Shown piece by piece: positions 45,783 to 53,447 of a DNA stretch of 64,000 nt. The notes below the pieces were generated by a model that did no database searches, had not been told where the DNA came from, and saw only the letters and a list, made by a program, of their open reading frames with translations. The position numbers and the translations under genes are program-made. Positions within the stretch are counted from its first letter, which is position 1, and each line of letters begins with the position of its first letter. Origin of the DNA: Rufibacter glacialis (GTDB taxonomy: Bacteria; Bacteroidota; Bacteroidia; Cytophagales; Hymenobacteraceae); assembly GCF_008271745.1 (NCBI RefSeq), contig NZ_VKKZ01000022.1, positions 372,001 through 436,000 of the forward strand. The letters run 5' to 3'.

Positions 45783-46457
45783 ATGAAATTTTTCATTGAC
45801 ACAGCCAATCTGGCTCATATCAGAGAAGCCCATGACCTGGGAATCCTGGACGGCGTCACTACCAACCCTTCGCTCATGGCCAAAGAAGGCATCAAAGGCG
45901 AGCAGGCAACTCTAGACCACTACAAAGCCATCTGCGAGATAGTGGACGGTGACATCAGTGCCGAGGTGTTGTCCACAGATTTTGATTCGATGGTGGCCGA
46001 GGGCAAGATTCTGGCGGCCTTGCACCCCAACATTGTGGTGAAGGTTCCCATGATCAAAGACGGTCTCAAGGCCATCAAGTATTTCACTGACAACGGCATC
46101 AAGACCAACTGCACCCTCATTTTCTCTGCGGGACAAGCCATTCTGGCGGCCAAAGCAGGGGCCACTTACGTTTCCCCTTTCCTGGGCCGGGTAGATGACA
46201 TCGGTTGGGACGGGGTGGAACTCATTGCCCAGATCGCCAACATCTTCGCCATCCAGGGCTATGACACCCAGATTCTGGCAGCCTCTATCCGCAGCTCCAT
46301 GCATATAGTCAAATGTGCCGAAGCCGGCGCCCATGTCTGCACCTGTCCGCTGGAGCCTATTTTAGGGCTGCTGAACCACCCGCTCACCGCCAGTGGCCTG
46401 GCCAAATTCGTGGCAGACGCTGAGAAAATGAAAGAGATCATGCAGGAGCAGGCGTAG
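45783..46457 (+). CDS. Transaldolase / fructose-6-phosphate aldolase-like protein
   Basis: Class I aldolase of the small transaldolase (TalC/Fsa) family, 224 residues, cytoplasmic. MKFFIDTANLAHIREAHDLGILDGVTTNPSL is the family start, the Schiff-base Lys is K87 (VVKVPMIKDGLKAIK), and SPFLGRVDDIGWDG and ILAASIRSSMHI follow. In this locus it most likely acts as transaldolase in the pentose-phosphate steps that consume xylulose 5-phosphate made by XylB. Sequence alone does not separate transaldolase from fructose-6-phosphate aldolase activity. Confidence 0.93.
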   Translation: MKFFIDTANLAHIREAHDLGILDGVTTNPSLMAKEGIKGEQATLDHYKAICEIVDGDISAEVLSTDFDSMVAEGKILAALHPNIVVKVPMIKDGLKAIKYFTDNGIKTNCTLIFSAGQAILAAKAGATYVSPFLGRVDDIGWDGVELIAQIANIFAIQGYDTQILAASIRSSMHIVKCAEAGAHVCTCPLEPILGLLNHPLTASGLAKFVADAEKMKEIMQEQA

Positions 46458-46526
46458 TCCGCACCTTTACTTTTTGATGCCAGTTTTTGCTTAGATCCAG
46501 AAAAGGGCACTTAAAACAAACTCTGT

Positions 46527-46555
46527 AAATCAGGCTCCGAAAGAGCCTGATTTTT
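46527..46555 (+). terminator. Terminator after the transaldolase-like gene
   Basis: ATCAGGCTC / GAGCCTGAT hairpin with loop CGAAA and a run of seven T, 70 bases after the stop codon. Confidence 0.85.
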
Positions 46556-46584
46556 TTATGGCTTTGGTCCTTCTATTTCTGTAT

Positions 46585-46786
46585 GATTCTCCCCTTGAGG
46601 GAGATAAAGAGGGGGTATTTACACAGGAGAGCACGCATTGCAGTCTGTTTCAAAGAGGAAATCGTTCTTGATACTTCCTTGAACTGGTTAACGGGAGATG
46701 CGTGTACCAGCAGATGTAAACACCCCTCTTTAGAGCTGCGCTCGCTGCCTCAAACTCTCGTTTGGGCAATCCTCAAGGGGAGAATC
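46585..46786. repeat. ~200-bp element with terminal inverted repeats
   Basis: Begins GATTCTCCCCTTGAGG and ends CCTCAAGGGGAGAATC, perfect 16-bp terminal inverted repeats, with inner GAGGGGGTATTTAC / GTAAACACCCCTC also inverted. Its right third (46716-46788) is the 73-bp sequence also found at 27412. Non-coding; resembles a miniature inverted-repeat element. Confidence 0.65.
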
Positions 46787-46881
46787 TATTGAATCACCCG
46801 CAGCAGGGTTTATGACTAGTATTTATGGCTTTTAAACTCTGAGCCTGTTTAGTAAAGAAACCGCCACTAACTACTCTTACC

Positions 46882-46954
46882 CTTGCTGCGTGTTTTCACC
46901 AGCAAGCGAAAAGGCTTCTGCGTCTGGATTGTTGGTCTCTGGGAACACCAACAA
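46882..46954. repeat. Double hairpin with TTGTTGGTG arms, second locus
   Basis: CTTGCTG...CAGCAAG around a GTGTTTTCAC core, then TTGTTGGT / ACCAACAA. Same two-hairpin design as 23142-23210. Confidence 0.55.
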
Positions 46955-47065
46955 GGACGGCTGAGCTGTCTATTTTGTTCAGTACTAAACAGGTCCTCTA
47001 TTAGTTCATCAGTTTCCATTTATACACAAACACCAAAGTACTTGCTACAAAGTAATTAGGAATAG

Positions 47066-47100
47066 AAAAAGGGCTGTCTCTCCTAGAGGCAGCCCTTTTT
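47066..47100. terminator. Terminator after xylA
   Basis: AAAAAGGGCTG / CAGCCCTTTTT hairpin, 66 bases after the end of xylA in its direction of transcription; A/T runs on both sides make it bidirectional. Confidence 0.82.
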
Positions 47101-47166
47101 GGGTATTTACATGAAAAATCAATAAAAGTGTTCCCTTCTTTGACAGAGGAGAAGAGAAACGGGTGA

Positions 47167-48498
47167 CTAGATATAGCGGTTGATGAGGTTCTCCATGTAC
47201 TCCTGGCGGCCGCTTTTCACAGCTGGTTCCCCTTGCTCCAAGGCGTAGGCGCGCAGGTCTTCCAAGGTCAGTTTGCCTTGCTCAAATTCCTGGCCTTTGC
47301 CGCTGTCAAAAGATGCATACCGCTCTTCCCGCACCTGGCGGTAGTCTGATTTCTGCAGGATATTGTCGGCGGTGATCAGGGCGCGGGCAAAGGAATCGGC
47401 CCCTCCGATGTGCGCGTAGAACAAGTCAGCAGGATCTGTGGAGTTTCTTCTGATCTTGGCATCAAAGTTTACGCCACCACCTTGCATACCCCCGGCCTCT
47501 AAGAAGACCAGCATGGCCTCGGTCAGTTCGTTCAGGTTGTTCGGGAATTGGTCAGTGTCCCAGCCGTTTTGGTAATCCCCGCGGTTGGCGTCTACTGAAC
47601 CCAATACGCCGGCATCAGCAGCAACTTGGAGCTCGTGTTGGAAGGTGTGGCCGGCCAGGGTGGCGTGGTTGACCTCAATGTTGATTTTGAAATCGCCCAG
47701 TAGATCATGCTGGCGCAGGAAACCGATCACCGTGGCGCAGTCATAGTCATATTGGTGCTTGGTGGGCTCCATGGGCTTGGGTTCAATGAAGAACGTGCCT
47801 TTGAACCCTTGGGCACGGGCGTAGTCTTTGGCCGAATGCAGGAAACGGGCCAAATGCTCCTGCTCACGTTTCATGTTCGTGTTCAACAGGGTCATGTAGC
47901 CTTCGCGGCCGCCCCAGAACACGTAGTTCTCGCCGCCCAGGGCGATAGTGGCATCCAGGGCACCTTTTACCTGCGCCGCCGCATGGGCCAGCACGTGGAA
48001 ATCTGGGTTGGTGGAAGCTCCGTTCATGTAGCGCTCGTGCGAGAACACATTGGCCGTGCCCCACAGCAGTTTTACCCCGCTTTCAGCTTGTTTTTGCTTC
48101 GCGTATTCCACCATGGCCTGCAGGCGGCGGTCGTTTTCCTTGATATCATTGCCATAGTCTACCACGTCTACGTCATGGAAGCAGTAATAGGGCAGGCCCA
48201 ATTTGGTGATGAATTCAAATGCGGCATCCATTTTGGCCTTTGCGCGGGTGATCACGTCAGAGCTCTCGTCCCATGCGAAGTTCAGCGTTGGCCCCCCGAA
48301 CGGGTCTGAGCCGTTGGCGTTGAACGAGTGCCAGTAAGCCACCGAGAACTTGAAATGGTCTTTGAGAGTTTTCCCGGCCACCACGCGGTTTTCGTCATAC
48401 CAGCGGTACGCCAAAGGGTTGTCGGTCTCGGGGCCCTCAAATTTTATCTGTCCTATTCCTTTGAAATACTCTTTTTCTCCTACTGTTAGGTTTGCCAT
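47167..48498 (-). CDS. xylA: Xylose isomerase
   Basis: Converts D-xylose to D-xylulose. 443 residues, cytoplasmic, class II length. Active-site landmarks: [12 protein letters not shown] (catalytic His and Asp), [39 protein letters not shown] (metal-binding Glu), [18 protein letters not shown] (metal-binding Glu and His) and [20 protein letters not shown]. Second gene of the xylB-xylA operon, 24 bases after xylB; controlled presumably by the LacI-type protein at 50384. Confidence 0.98.
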   Translation of the reverse strand: MANLTVGEKEYFKGIGQIKFEGPETDNPLAYRWYDENRVVAGKTLKDHFKFSVAYWHSFNANGSDPFGGPTLNFAWDESSDVITRAKAKMDAAFEFITKLGLPYYCFHDVDVVDYGNDIKENDRRLQAMVEYAKQKQAESGVKLLWGTANVFSHERYMNGASTNPDFHVLAHAAAQVKGALDATIALGGENYVFWGGREGYMTLLNTNMKREQEHLARFLHSAKDYARAQGFKGTFFIEPKPMEPTKHQYDYDCATVIGFLRQHDLLGDFKINIEVNHATLAGHTFQHELQVAADAGVLGSVDANRGDYQNGWDTDQFPNNLNELTEAMLVFLEAGGMQGGGVNFDAKIRRNSTDPADLFYAHIGGADSFARALITADNILQKSDYRQVREERYASFDSGKGQEFEQGKLTLEDLRAYALEQGEPAVKSGRQEYMENLINRYI

Positions 48499-48522
48499 GG
48501 CTTTGCGGTTATGGTTGGAAAA

Positions 48523-50004
48523 TTAGTTGTTCAGTTGTTTTTCAAGCAGGGCCTTCCAGTCCTGGAAAGCTTCCTCATACGCGGGGGACTGCGTGGGCTC
48601 AATCACCTTCAATCGCTCAAAGCGGCTAAAGGCTTCCTGCGCAGAGGCGAAGGTCTGGGCCCCAATGCCCGCCCCCAGGGCTGCGCCCACGCTGCCGTCG
48701 TTCTGGTAGAGTTCTACCGGTACGTGGGTGGCGTTCACGAAAGCCTCGGCAAAGAGCGGGCTCAGGAAAAGGTTCGCCTGCCCGGCCCTGATCACCTGCG
48801 GGTTCATGCCGTTCTCGCGCATGATGTCAAGCCCGTACCGGAAGGTGAACGCGATGCCCTCCTGCACCGCCCGGAACACGTGGGCCTTGCTGTGCAGGTT
48901 TAAATCCAGGCGGTGGAACTGCGCCCCCAGAATGCGGTTGTTGAACACCCGCTCTGCCCCGTTCCCGAAGGGGAACAGGCGCAGGCCCTGGCTCCCGATG
49001 GGGGTATTGAGTGCTTCGTCGTTCATCTGCGGGTAGGAGAGGCCGTGGCCCAGGTTCTCCTTGACCCAGCTGTTCATGATGCCCGTGCCGTTGATGTTCA
49101 TGAGCACGCCCACCCGCTTAGAGGCTGGAGAGTAATTCACGTGCGCGAAGGTGTTCACCCGCGACTGCGGATCAGATACCAGTTGGTCGCTCACGCCGTA
49201 GATCACGCCGGAGGTTCCGGCCGTGGCCGCCACTTCACCGGGGTTGAGCACGTTCAAAGACAGTGCGTTGTTGGGTTGGTCCCCAGCCTTGTAAGTAACC
49301 GGAATACCTGCTTTCAAAGACAAGGCCGCCGCCACTTCCGGCTTTACCTCGCCGTGCGAAGAGAACAAGGGCCGCACCTGCGGGATGATCTCTTGGCTAA
49401 AGCCGAAGAAGCCCATCACATCCTTAGACACCTCGTCTTGCTGGAAATCCCAGAAAATTCCCTCCGACAACGCCGACACGCTGGTGGTGATCTCGCCGGT
49501 CAGTTTCATGGCCAGGTAATCACCGGGCAGCATGATCTTGTGGATTCTGTTGAACGTTTCCGGCTCGTTTTCCTTTACCCAGGCCAGTTTGGCGGCCGTG
49601 AAGTTACCCGGTGAGTTGAGCAGCCGCGTCAAGCTTTGTTCCTGCCCAATGTGCTCTAGTGCTTGCTGGCCGTAGGGCACCGCCCGGCTGTCGCACCAGA
49701 TGATGGATTCCCGCAGCACCTCCTGGTGCTGGTCTACTATGACCAACCCGTGCATCTGGTACGCGATCCCGATGGCCCCGATGTCCTGCGGATCATAGGC
49801 GCCCGTGGCATTGGCTTTTAGGATGGCTTTCTGCGCATGTTCCCACCACATCTCCGGTGCCTGCTCTGCCCAACCGGGCTGCCGGGAATTGATTTTTGAC
49901 TCAGTTTCCGGAAACTGGGCCGAAGTCAGGGCTTTCTGGGTGGCAGCGTCTACCACTGAGACTTTGATGGAGGAGGTGCCTACGTCTATTCCAAGTAAAA
50001 GCAT
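48523..50004 (-). CDS. xylB: Xylulokinase
   Basis: Phosphorylates D-xylulose to xylulose 5-phosphate. 493 residues, FGGY kinase family. N-terminal phosphate loop LLLGIDVGTSSIKVSVVDA, AIGIAYQMHGLVIVD, IIWCDSRAVPYG, then PGDYLAMKLTGE, TYKAGDQPNNALSLNVLNPGEVAATAGTSGVIYG (nucleotide-binding) and the C-terminal VGAALGAGIGAQ. First gene of the operon; a perfect 14-base palindrome lies 84 bases before its start. Confidence 0.97.
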   Translation of the reverse strand: MLLLGIDVGTSSIKVSVVDAATQKALTSAQFPETESKINSRQPGWAEQAPEMWWEHAQKAILKANATGAYDPQDIGAIGIAYQMHGLVIVDQHQEVLRESIIWCDSRAVPYGQQALEHIGQEQSLTRLLNSPGNFTAAKLAWVKENEPETFNRIHKIMLPGDYLAMKLTGEITTSVSALSEGIFWDFQQDEVSKDVMGFFGFSQEIIPQVRPLFSSHGEVKPEVAAALSLKAGIPVTYKAGDQPNNALSLNVLNPGEVAATAGTSGVIYGVSDQLVSDPQSRVNTFAHVNYSPASKRVGVLMNINGTGIMNSWVKENLGHGLSYPQMNDEALNTPIGSQGLRLFPFGNGAERVFNNRILGAQFHRLDLNLHSKAHVFRAVQEGIAFTFRYGLDIMRENGMNPQVIRAGQANLFLSPLFAEAFVNATHVPVELYQNDGSVGAALGAGIGAQTFASAQEAFSRFERLKVIEPTQSPAYEEAFQDWKALLEKQLNN

Positions 50005-50087
50005 ATGCCGAGAAGGGGTTAAAGCGAAACGTGCGAGTCAGATTCTTTACGTGGCCTGACCAATTCTTATCTAAATCCAATGGTTTG

Positions 50088-50101
50088 TGCCAACGTTGGC
50101 A
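50088..50101. promoter_or_regulatory. LacI-type operator before xylBA
   Basis: TGCCAACGTTGGCA, a perfect 14-bp palindrome with central CG as LacI-family operators require. Located in the divergent xylB / regulator intergenic region; its sequence differs from the operators at 33071 and 33342, which fits two separate regulators. Confidence 0.75.
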
Positions 50102-50356
50102 TAAGTTTACGGTTTATTTTTTACATTCGAAAATAATGTGCCGGGGAATTAACAAAGATGCTCAAATCTGCTACTAGGGAAGGGGGCAGTTCAGTAGGTC
50201 CAGCCGGGAAAAGGACAAAGCATTCTTCCCTCCACAGTTGGCAAATGTGCTTCTGCATGAGGGTATTGGTTGGTTCTTTTGGCCTTCCATTTAGTAAAGT
50301 GCAAGCGAAGGCGCGAATAGGAGTACCGGGAAAGTGGGTTCAGAAAGTGATTTGAG

Positions 50357-50364
50357 TATCTTTG
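50357..50364 (+). promoter_or_regulatory. Candidate -7 box of the 50384 regulator gene
   Basis: TATCTTTG, an exact TAnnTTTG match, 19 bases before the TTG start; the downstream gene would have an almost leaderless, short 5' end. No clear -33 TTTG. Confidence 0.55.
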
Positions 50365-50383
50365 CCTTTATATTACCAAAGCC

Positions 50384-51403
50384 TTGAAGCGAACTACCAT
50401 ACATGACATAGCCCGGGAACTGGACGTGACGTTCTCCACGGTGGCGCGGGCCTTGAATGACCACCCGGCCATTAGTGTGGCCACCAAGGCGGCAGTGCTG
50501 GAAACGGCCAAGCGGCTGAACTACCAACAGAACAAGCTCGCCTCCTCGCTGAGGTCGGGCCGCACCAACGTCATCGGGATTATTGTGCCCAGCCTGGACA
50601 CCAGCTTTTTCAGCTCGGTGGTACACGGCATTGAAAAAGTCATGACCGACAATGGCTACAGCATCCTCTTATACCAGACCGGCGAATCGCTGTCGCAGGA
50701 GCAGAAAGGCATAGACACGTTCCTGCAATCCCGGGTTGACGGGATTATATCGTCGGTGTCCAGTGAGGCCGAAGGGGCGGGTTTCTATGAACAGATCTGC
50801 AAGCGGCAGGTACCGCTGCTTTTCTTTGACCGCGCCATTGGCCAGTTGCCCGTTCCCTCGGTGACCATCAACGACTACCAGGCGGGGTTTGTGGCCACGG
50901 AGCACCTGCTCCAGCAGGGATACCGCCGCATTGTGCACCTTACCTCAGACCAGGACCTTACCATTTTCAAAGAACGGTTCAGGGGGTATAAAGCGGCCAT
51001 GAAACAACACGGGCTGCCGGTGCCCAAGAAAATGACCTTGAAGGGAAGGCTTTCATTGGAATTCGGCAGGGCCTCTGTGCAGCAACTTCTGGACGAGAAA
51101 ATACCATTTGACGCGGTGTTCGCGGCCGAGGACTATACCGCCATGGGCGCTTTGCAACTCTTGCTGGAGAAAGGCATTAAGGTGCCGGAACAGGTAGGGG
51201 TAATGGGGTTTGCGAACGAGGCCTTTGGGGCTTTCGTGACGCCGTCTTTGTCTACGGTAGACCAGCAGACCGTGAAAATGGGGGAGATGACGGCCCAGCT
51301 TTTCTTGAAACTCATTGGGGAGAAAGACTACTATAAAGCTGCCCAGGAGCACATTGTGTTAGACCCTATCCTTATTCCCCGCGCGTCTTCCCTGCCAAAA
51401 TAG
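50384..51403 (+). CDS. LacI-family regulator, probable xylose regulator
   Basis: Regulator of 339 residues. Start is TTG at 50384: it begins exactly at the family start MKRTTIHDIARELDVT, no in-frame ATG lies upstream, and a -7 box is 20 bases before. HTH IHDIARELDVTFSTVARALNDHPAIS, hinge RSGRTNVIGIIVPSL, then a sugar-binding sensor domain ending with GEKDYYKAAQEHIVLDPILIPR. Divergent from xylBA, whose intergenic region has the palindrome at 50088. It probably represses xylBA until xylose or a derivative binds (inference from position). Confidence 0.93.
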   Translation: MKRTTIHDIARELDVTFSTVARALNDHPAISVATKAAVLETAKRLNYQQNKLASSLRSGRTNVIGIIVPSLDTSFFSSVVHGIEKVMTDNGYSILLYQTGESLSQEQKGIDTFLQSRVDGIISSVSSEAEGAGFYEQICKRQVPLLFFDRAIGQLPVPSVTINDYQAGFVATEHLLQQGYRRIVHLTSDQDLTIFKERFRGYKAAMKQHGLPVPKKMTLKGRLSLEFGRASVQQLLDEKIPFDAVFAAEDYTAMGALQLLLEKGIKVPEQVGVMGFANEAFGAFVTPSLSTVDQQTVKMGEMTAQLFLKLIGEKDYYKAAQEHIVLDPILIPRASSLPK

Positions 51404-51741
51404 CACATTTGGCAGCACTTCGTTTGGCCGGTACTTTTAAGAAATCAAGTAGTAAGCACCCTTTCCAGTTTCTGACCTTTTTTGAAAAAGAAGGGCAGGA
51501 ACCGGCTGTTTCTTCGTGCTTCAGCTTCCATGGGAATTCCTGCTCTTGGCTACGATTATGCCTTGGTAAGTTTTCAGGGTAATCTATAAATAGTAGTCTG
51601 TGCCGATACTTAGACTAGAGGAGTGCTCATTCAGACGGCCAGGGCTTATCTTAAAACCTATGTTAAGTAAAACTGGGTTGAAATAATTTGCTGGGTACAG
51701 GCGAAAGGGAATGAGGGAAACTTCCTTAATTTTGCCTTGAT
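51404..51741. other. Intergenic region without a gene
   Basis: Nothing recognisable in 338 bases apart from a weak AAAAGAAGGGC stretch near 51486. No convincing frame on either strand. Confidence 0.45.
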
Positions 51742-52629
51742 ATGGGGTTGAAGATAACATCGTTGGCATCGGGGAGTAACGGGAATTGCTATTACATTGG
51801 CAATGAAGAGGAGGCGGTGCTGATAGACGCGGGAATTTCGTGCCGCGAAACGGAGGGGAGAATGCGGAGATTGGGCCTTTCCATGACCCAAGTGAAAGCC
51901 ATCTTTGTTTCCCATGAGCACTCCGACCATATCAAAGGACTGCCGGTGCTGGCCAAGAAATACCAGTTGCCGGTGTACATCACCCCGGGTACCTACAATC
52001 GGCTTCGGTTTGGGTTGGATACCCAGTTGCTCCGGTCTTTTTCGGCTTATGAGCCCGCGCAGGTAGGCAATCTATCCATTACCGGCTTTCCCAAGCGGCA
52101 CGACGCCGCCGACCCGCATTCCTTTCTGATCTCAGCCAATGGCATCAACGTGGGCGTGTTTACGGACATCGGATCGCCGTGCGACCACGTGATCCGCCAG
52201 TTCCAGTTGTGCCATGCGGCTTTTCTGGAGACCAATTATGATGAGGAAATGCTGGAGAATGGCCGTTACCCATACCACCTCAAAGCCCGGATCAGGGGCA
52301 ACCACGGGCACCTTTCTAACCGGCAGGCCCTGAACCTGTTTACGGGCTACAAACCCAGCTTCATGAGCCACGTATTGCTGGGCCACCTTTCCAAAGACAA
52401 TAACTGCCCCAAGCTGGTGCAGAACCTTTTCTCTACCCACGCAGATGGCACCCAGGTAGTAGTGGCCTCGCGCTACGAAGAGACTCCTGTGTTCACCATT
52501 GAAGGCCCACCCGTTCTACTCCAAGTTCCACCTCTCCAGGAAGTCCAGAAAGAGTCTGTTCCTGCTCTCAAGGTTTCCAGGCGCAAGCCCAAACAAGCCC
52601 CTTCCCAACTAACCCTAGATCTTTTCTAA
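51742..52629 (+). CDS. MBL-fold metallohydrolase (YycJ/WalJ-like)
   Basis: Cytoplasmic metallo-beta-lactamase-fold protein of 295 residues. N terminus LKITSLASGSNGNCYYIGN and DAGISCRETEGRM, metal site VSHEHSDHIKGL, then PKRHDAADPHSF and GVFTDIGSPCDHV, which are typical of the YycJ/WalJ family (a possible 5'-3' exonuclease linked to DNA repair and cell-wall regulation in Firmicutes). The last 45 residues (VPPLQEVQKESVPALKVSRRKPKQ) form a basic, Pro-rich tail not part of the fold. Confidence 0.9.
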   Translation: MGLKITSLASGSNGNCYYIGNEEEAVLIDAGISCRETEGRMRRLGLSMTQVKAIFVSHEHSDHIKGLPVLAKKYQLPVYITPGTYNRLRFGLDTQLLRSFSAYEPAQVGNLSITGFPKRHDAADPHSFLISANGINVGVFTDIGSPCDHVIRQFQLCHAAFLETNYDEEMLENGRYPYHLKARIRGNHGHLSNRQALNLFTGYKPSFMSHVLLGHLSKDNNCPKLVQNLFSTHADGTQVVVASRYEETPVFTIEGPPVLLQVPPLQEVQKESVPALKVSRRKPKQAPSQLTLDLF

Positions 52630-52983
52630 GAACCTGCTGCTGTTTCTGACCCACCTTTTTTCAGTTGTTTTTTGAAAACAGCCTTAAAACCCTTGGTTGT
52701 CTTTTCCTTTTTTAAGGAAGGCAAGGGATTATGCGGCCTTTATTCGGGCGGAATTAACAAGACCCCGTCTATTGCTACTCTGGAAACAGGGCTTTTTCAA
52801 TTTGAAGGGAGCGCTGTCTAGCTTGCGGATTGGTAGAGACGCATGATAATTCCCTCAGTAGAAGTAGGTAAAGTCTGCCCCAATCATGGGTGCCGCCTCA
52901 CTTCTTACGCATTTTAGCCAACCCTAGAATTGCTTCCTACGTTTTGATACCCATGTACCACCTATTAAAAACGAAATAAAACC
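52630..52983. other. Intergenic region with a hairpin-family sequence
   Basis: No gene seen. Bases 52655-52690 contain CAGTTGTTTTTTGAAAACAG followed by CCTTAAAAC, a degenerate member of the hairpin family, about 30 bases after the preceding stop codon. Confidence 0.45.
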
Positions 52984-53298
52984 ATGGATGCATCAAACTT
53001 GAAAGAAAAAGCCGATAACTTTAATCCAGAACATAAAGAAGGACCGGTAGCACGTACCATTGAGGAGTATACTGCCAAGTTACCTTCTGACCTTTTCCTG
53101 TGGGCCGCTCTAGGCTCAATGGCGGTTTCCGCTACTCTGAAAATCATGAAGAAGGACGATGAAGCCTTGTTCGTAGGACAGTGGCCCGCTCCTTTCCTAT
53201 TATTAGGCCTTTACAACAAGATCGTGAAAGTGGAAGGCCACGAAGGCGAGAAACGCGGCGACAAACGCCCAGGCGGAGCAGGAGGAGGAAATTCCTAA
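52984..53298 (+). CDS. Small membrane-associated hypothetical protein, 104 residues
   Basis: No function recognised. A charged N-terminal region (1-35) is followed by one or two hydrophobic segments, DLFLWAALGSMAVSATLKIM (about 38-57) and PAPFLLLGLYNKIVKV (about 70-85), and a Gly-rich tail (GEKRGDKRPGGAGGG). Probably an inner-membrane protein. Start MDASNLKEKADNFNP fits the only upstream ATG. Stands alone; a hairpin-family repeat follows 49 bases after its stop. Confidence 0.75.
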   Translation: MDASNLKEKADNFNPEHKEGPVARTIEEYTAKLPSDLFLWAALGSMAVSATLKIMKKDDEALFVGQWPAPFLLLGLYNKIVKVEGHEGEKRGDKRPGGAGGGNS

Positions 53299-53347
53299 TC
53301 AGCTTCAGCTAAAACAGAGAAGGGGAGGCCACGGCTTCCCCTTCTCT

Positions 53348-53382
53348 GTTTTAGGGCTGTTTTTGAAAAAAGGCATTAAAAC
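53348..53382. repeat. Hairpin-family repeat
   Basis: GTTTTAGGGCTGTTTTT / AAAAAAGGCATTAAAAC around GA. The left arm is the closest natural match to the family consensus. Confidence 0.55.
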
Positions 53383-53447
53383 CCATTTTTCTAAATGTCT
53401 TCTGTATGGGACCAGTTTTCCATCAATAGAAAGTTTTGTTCCTGAGT

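Noticed and set aside
48913-49614. 233-codon plus-strand frame opposite xylB
   Set aside because: Antisense shadow of a full-length xylulokinase.
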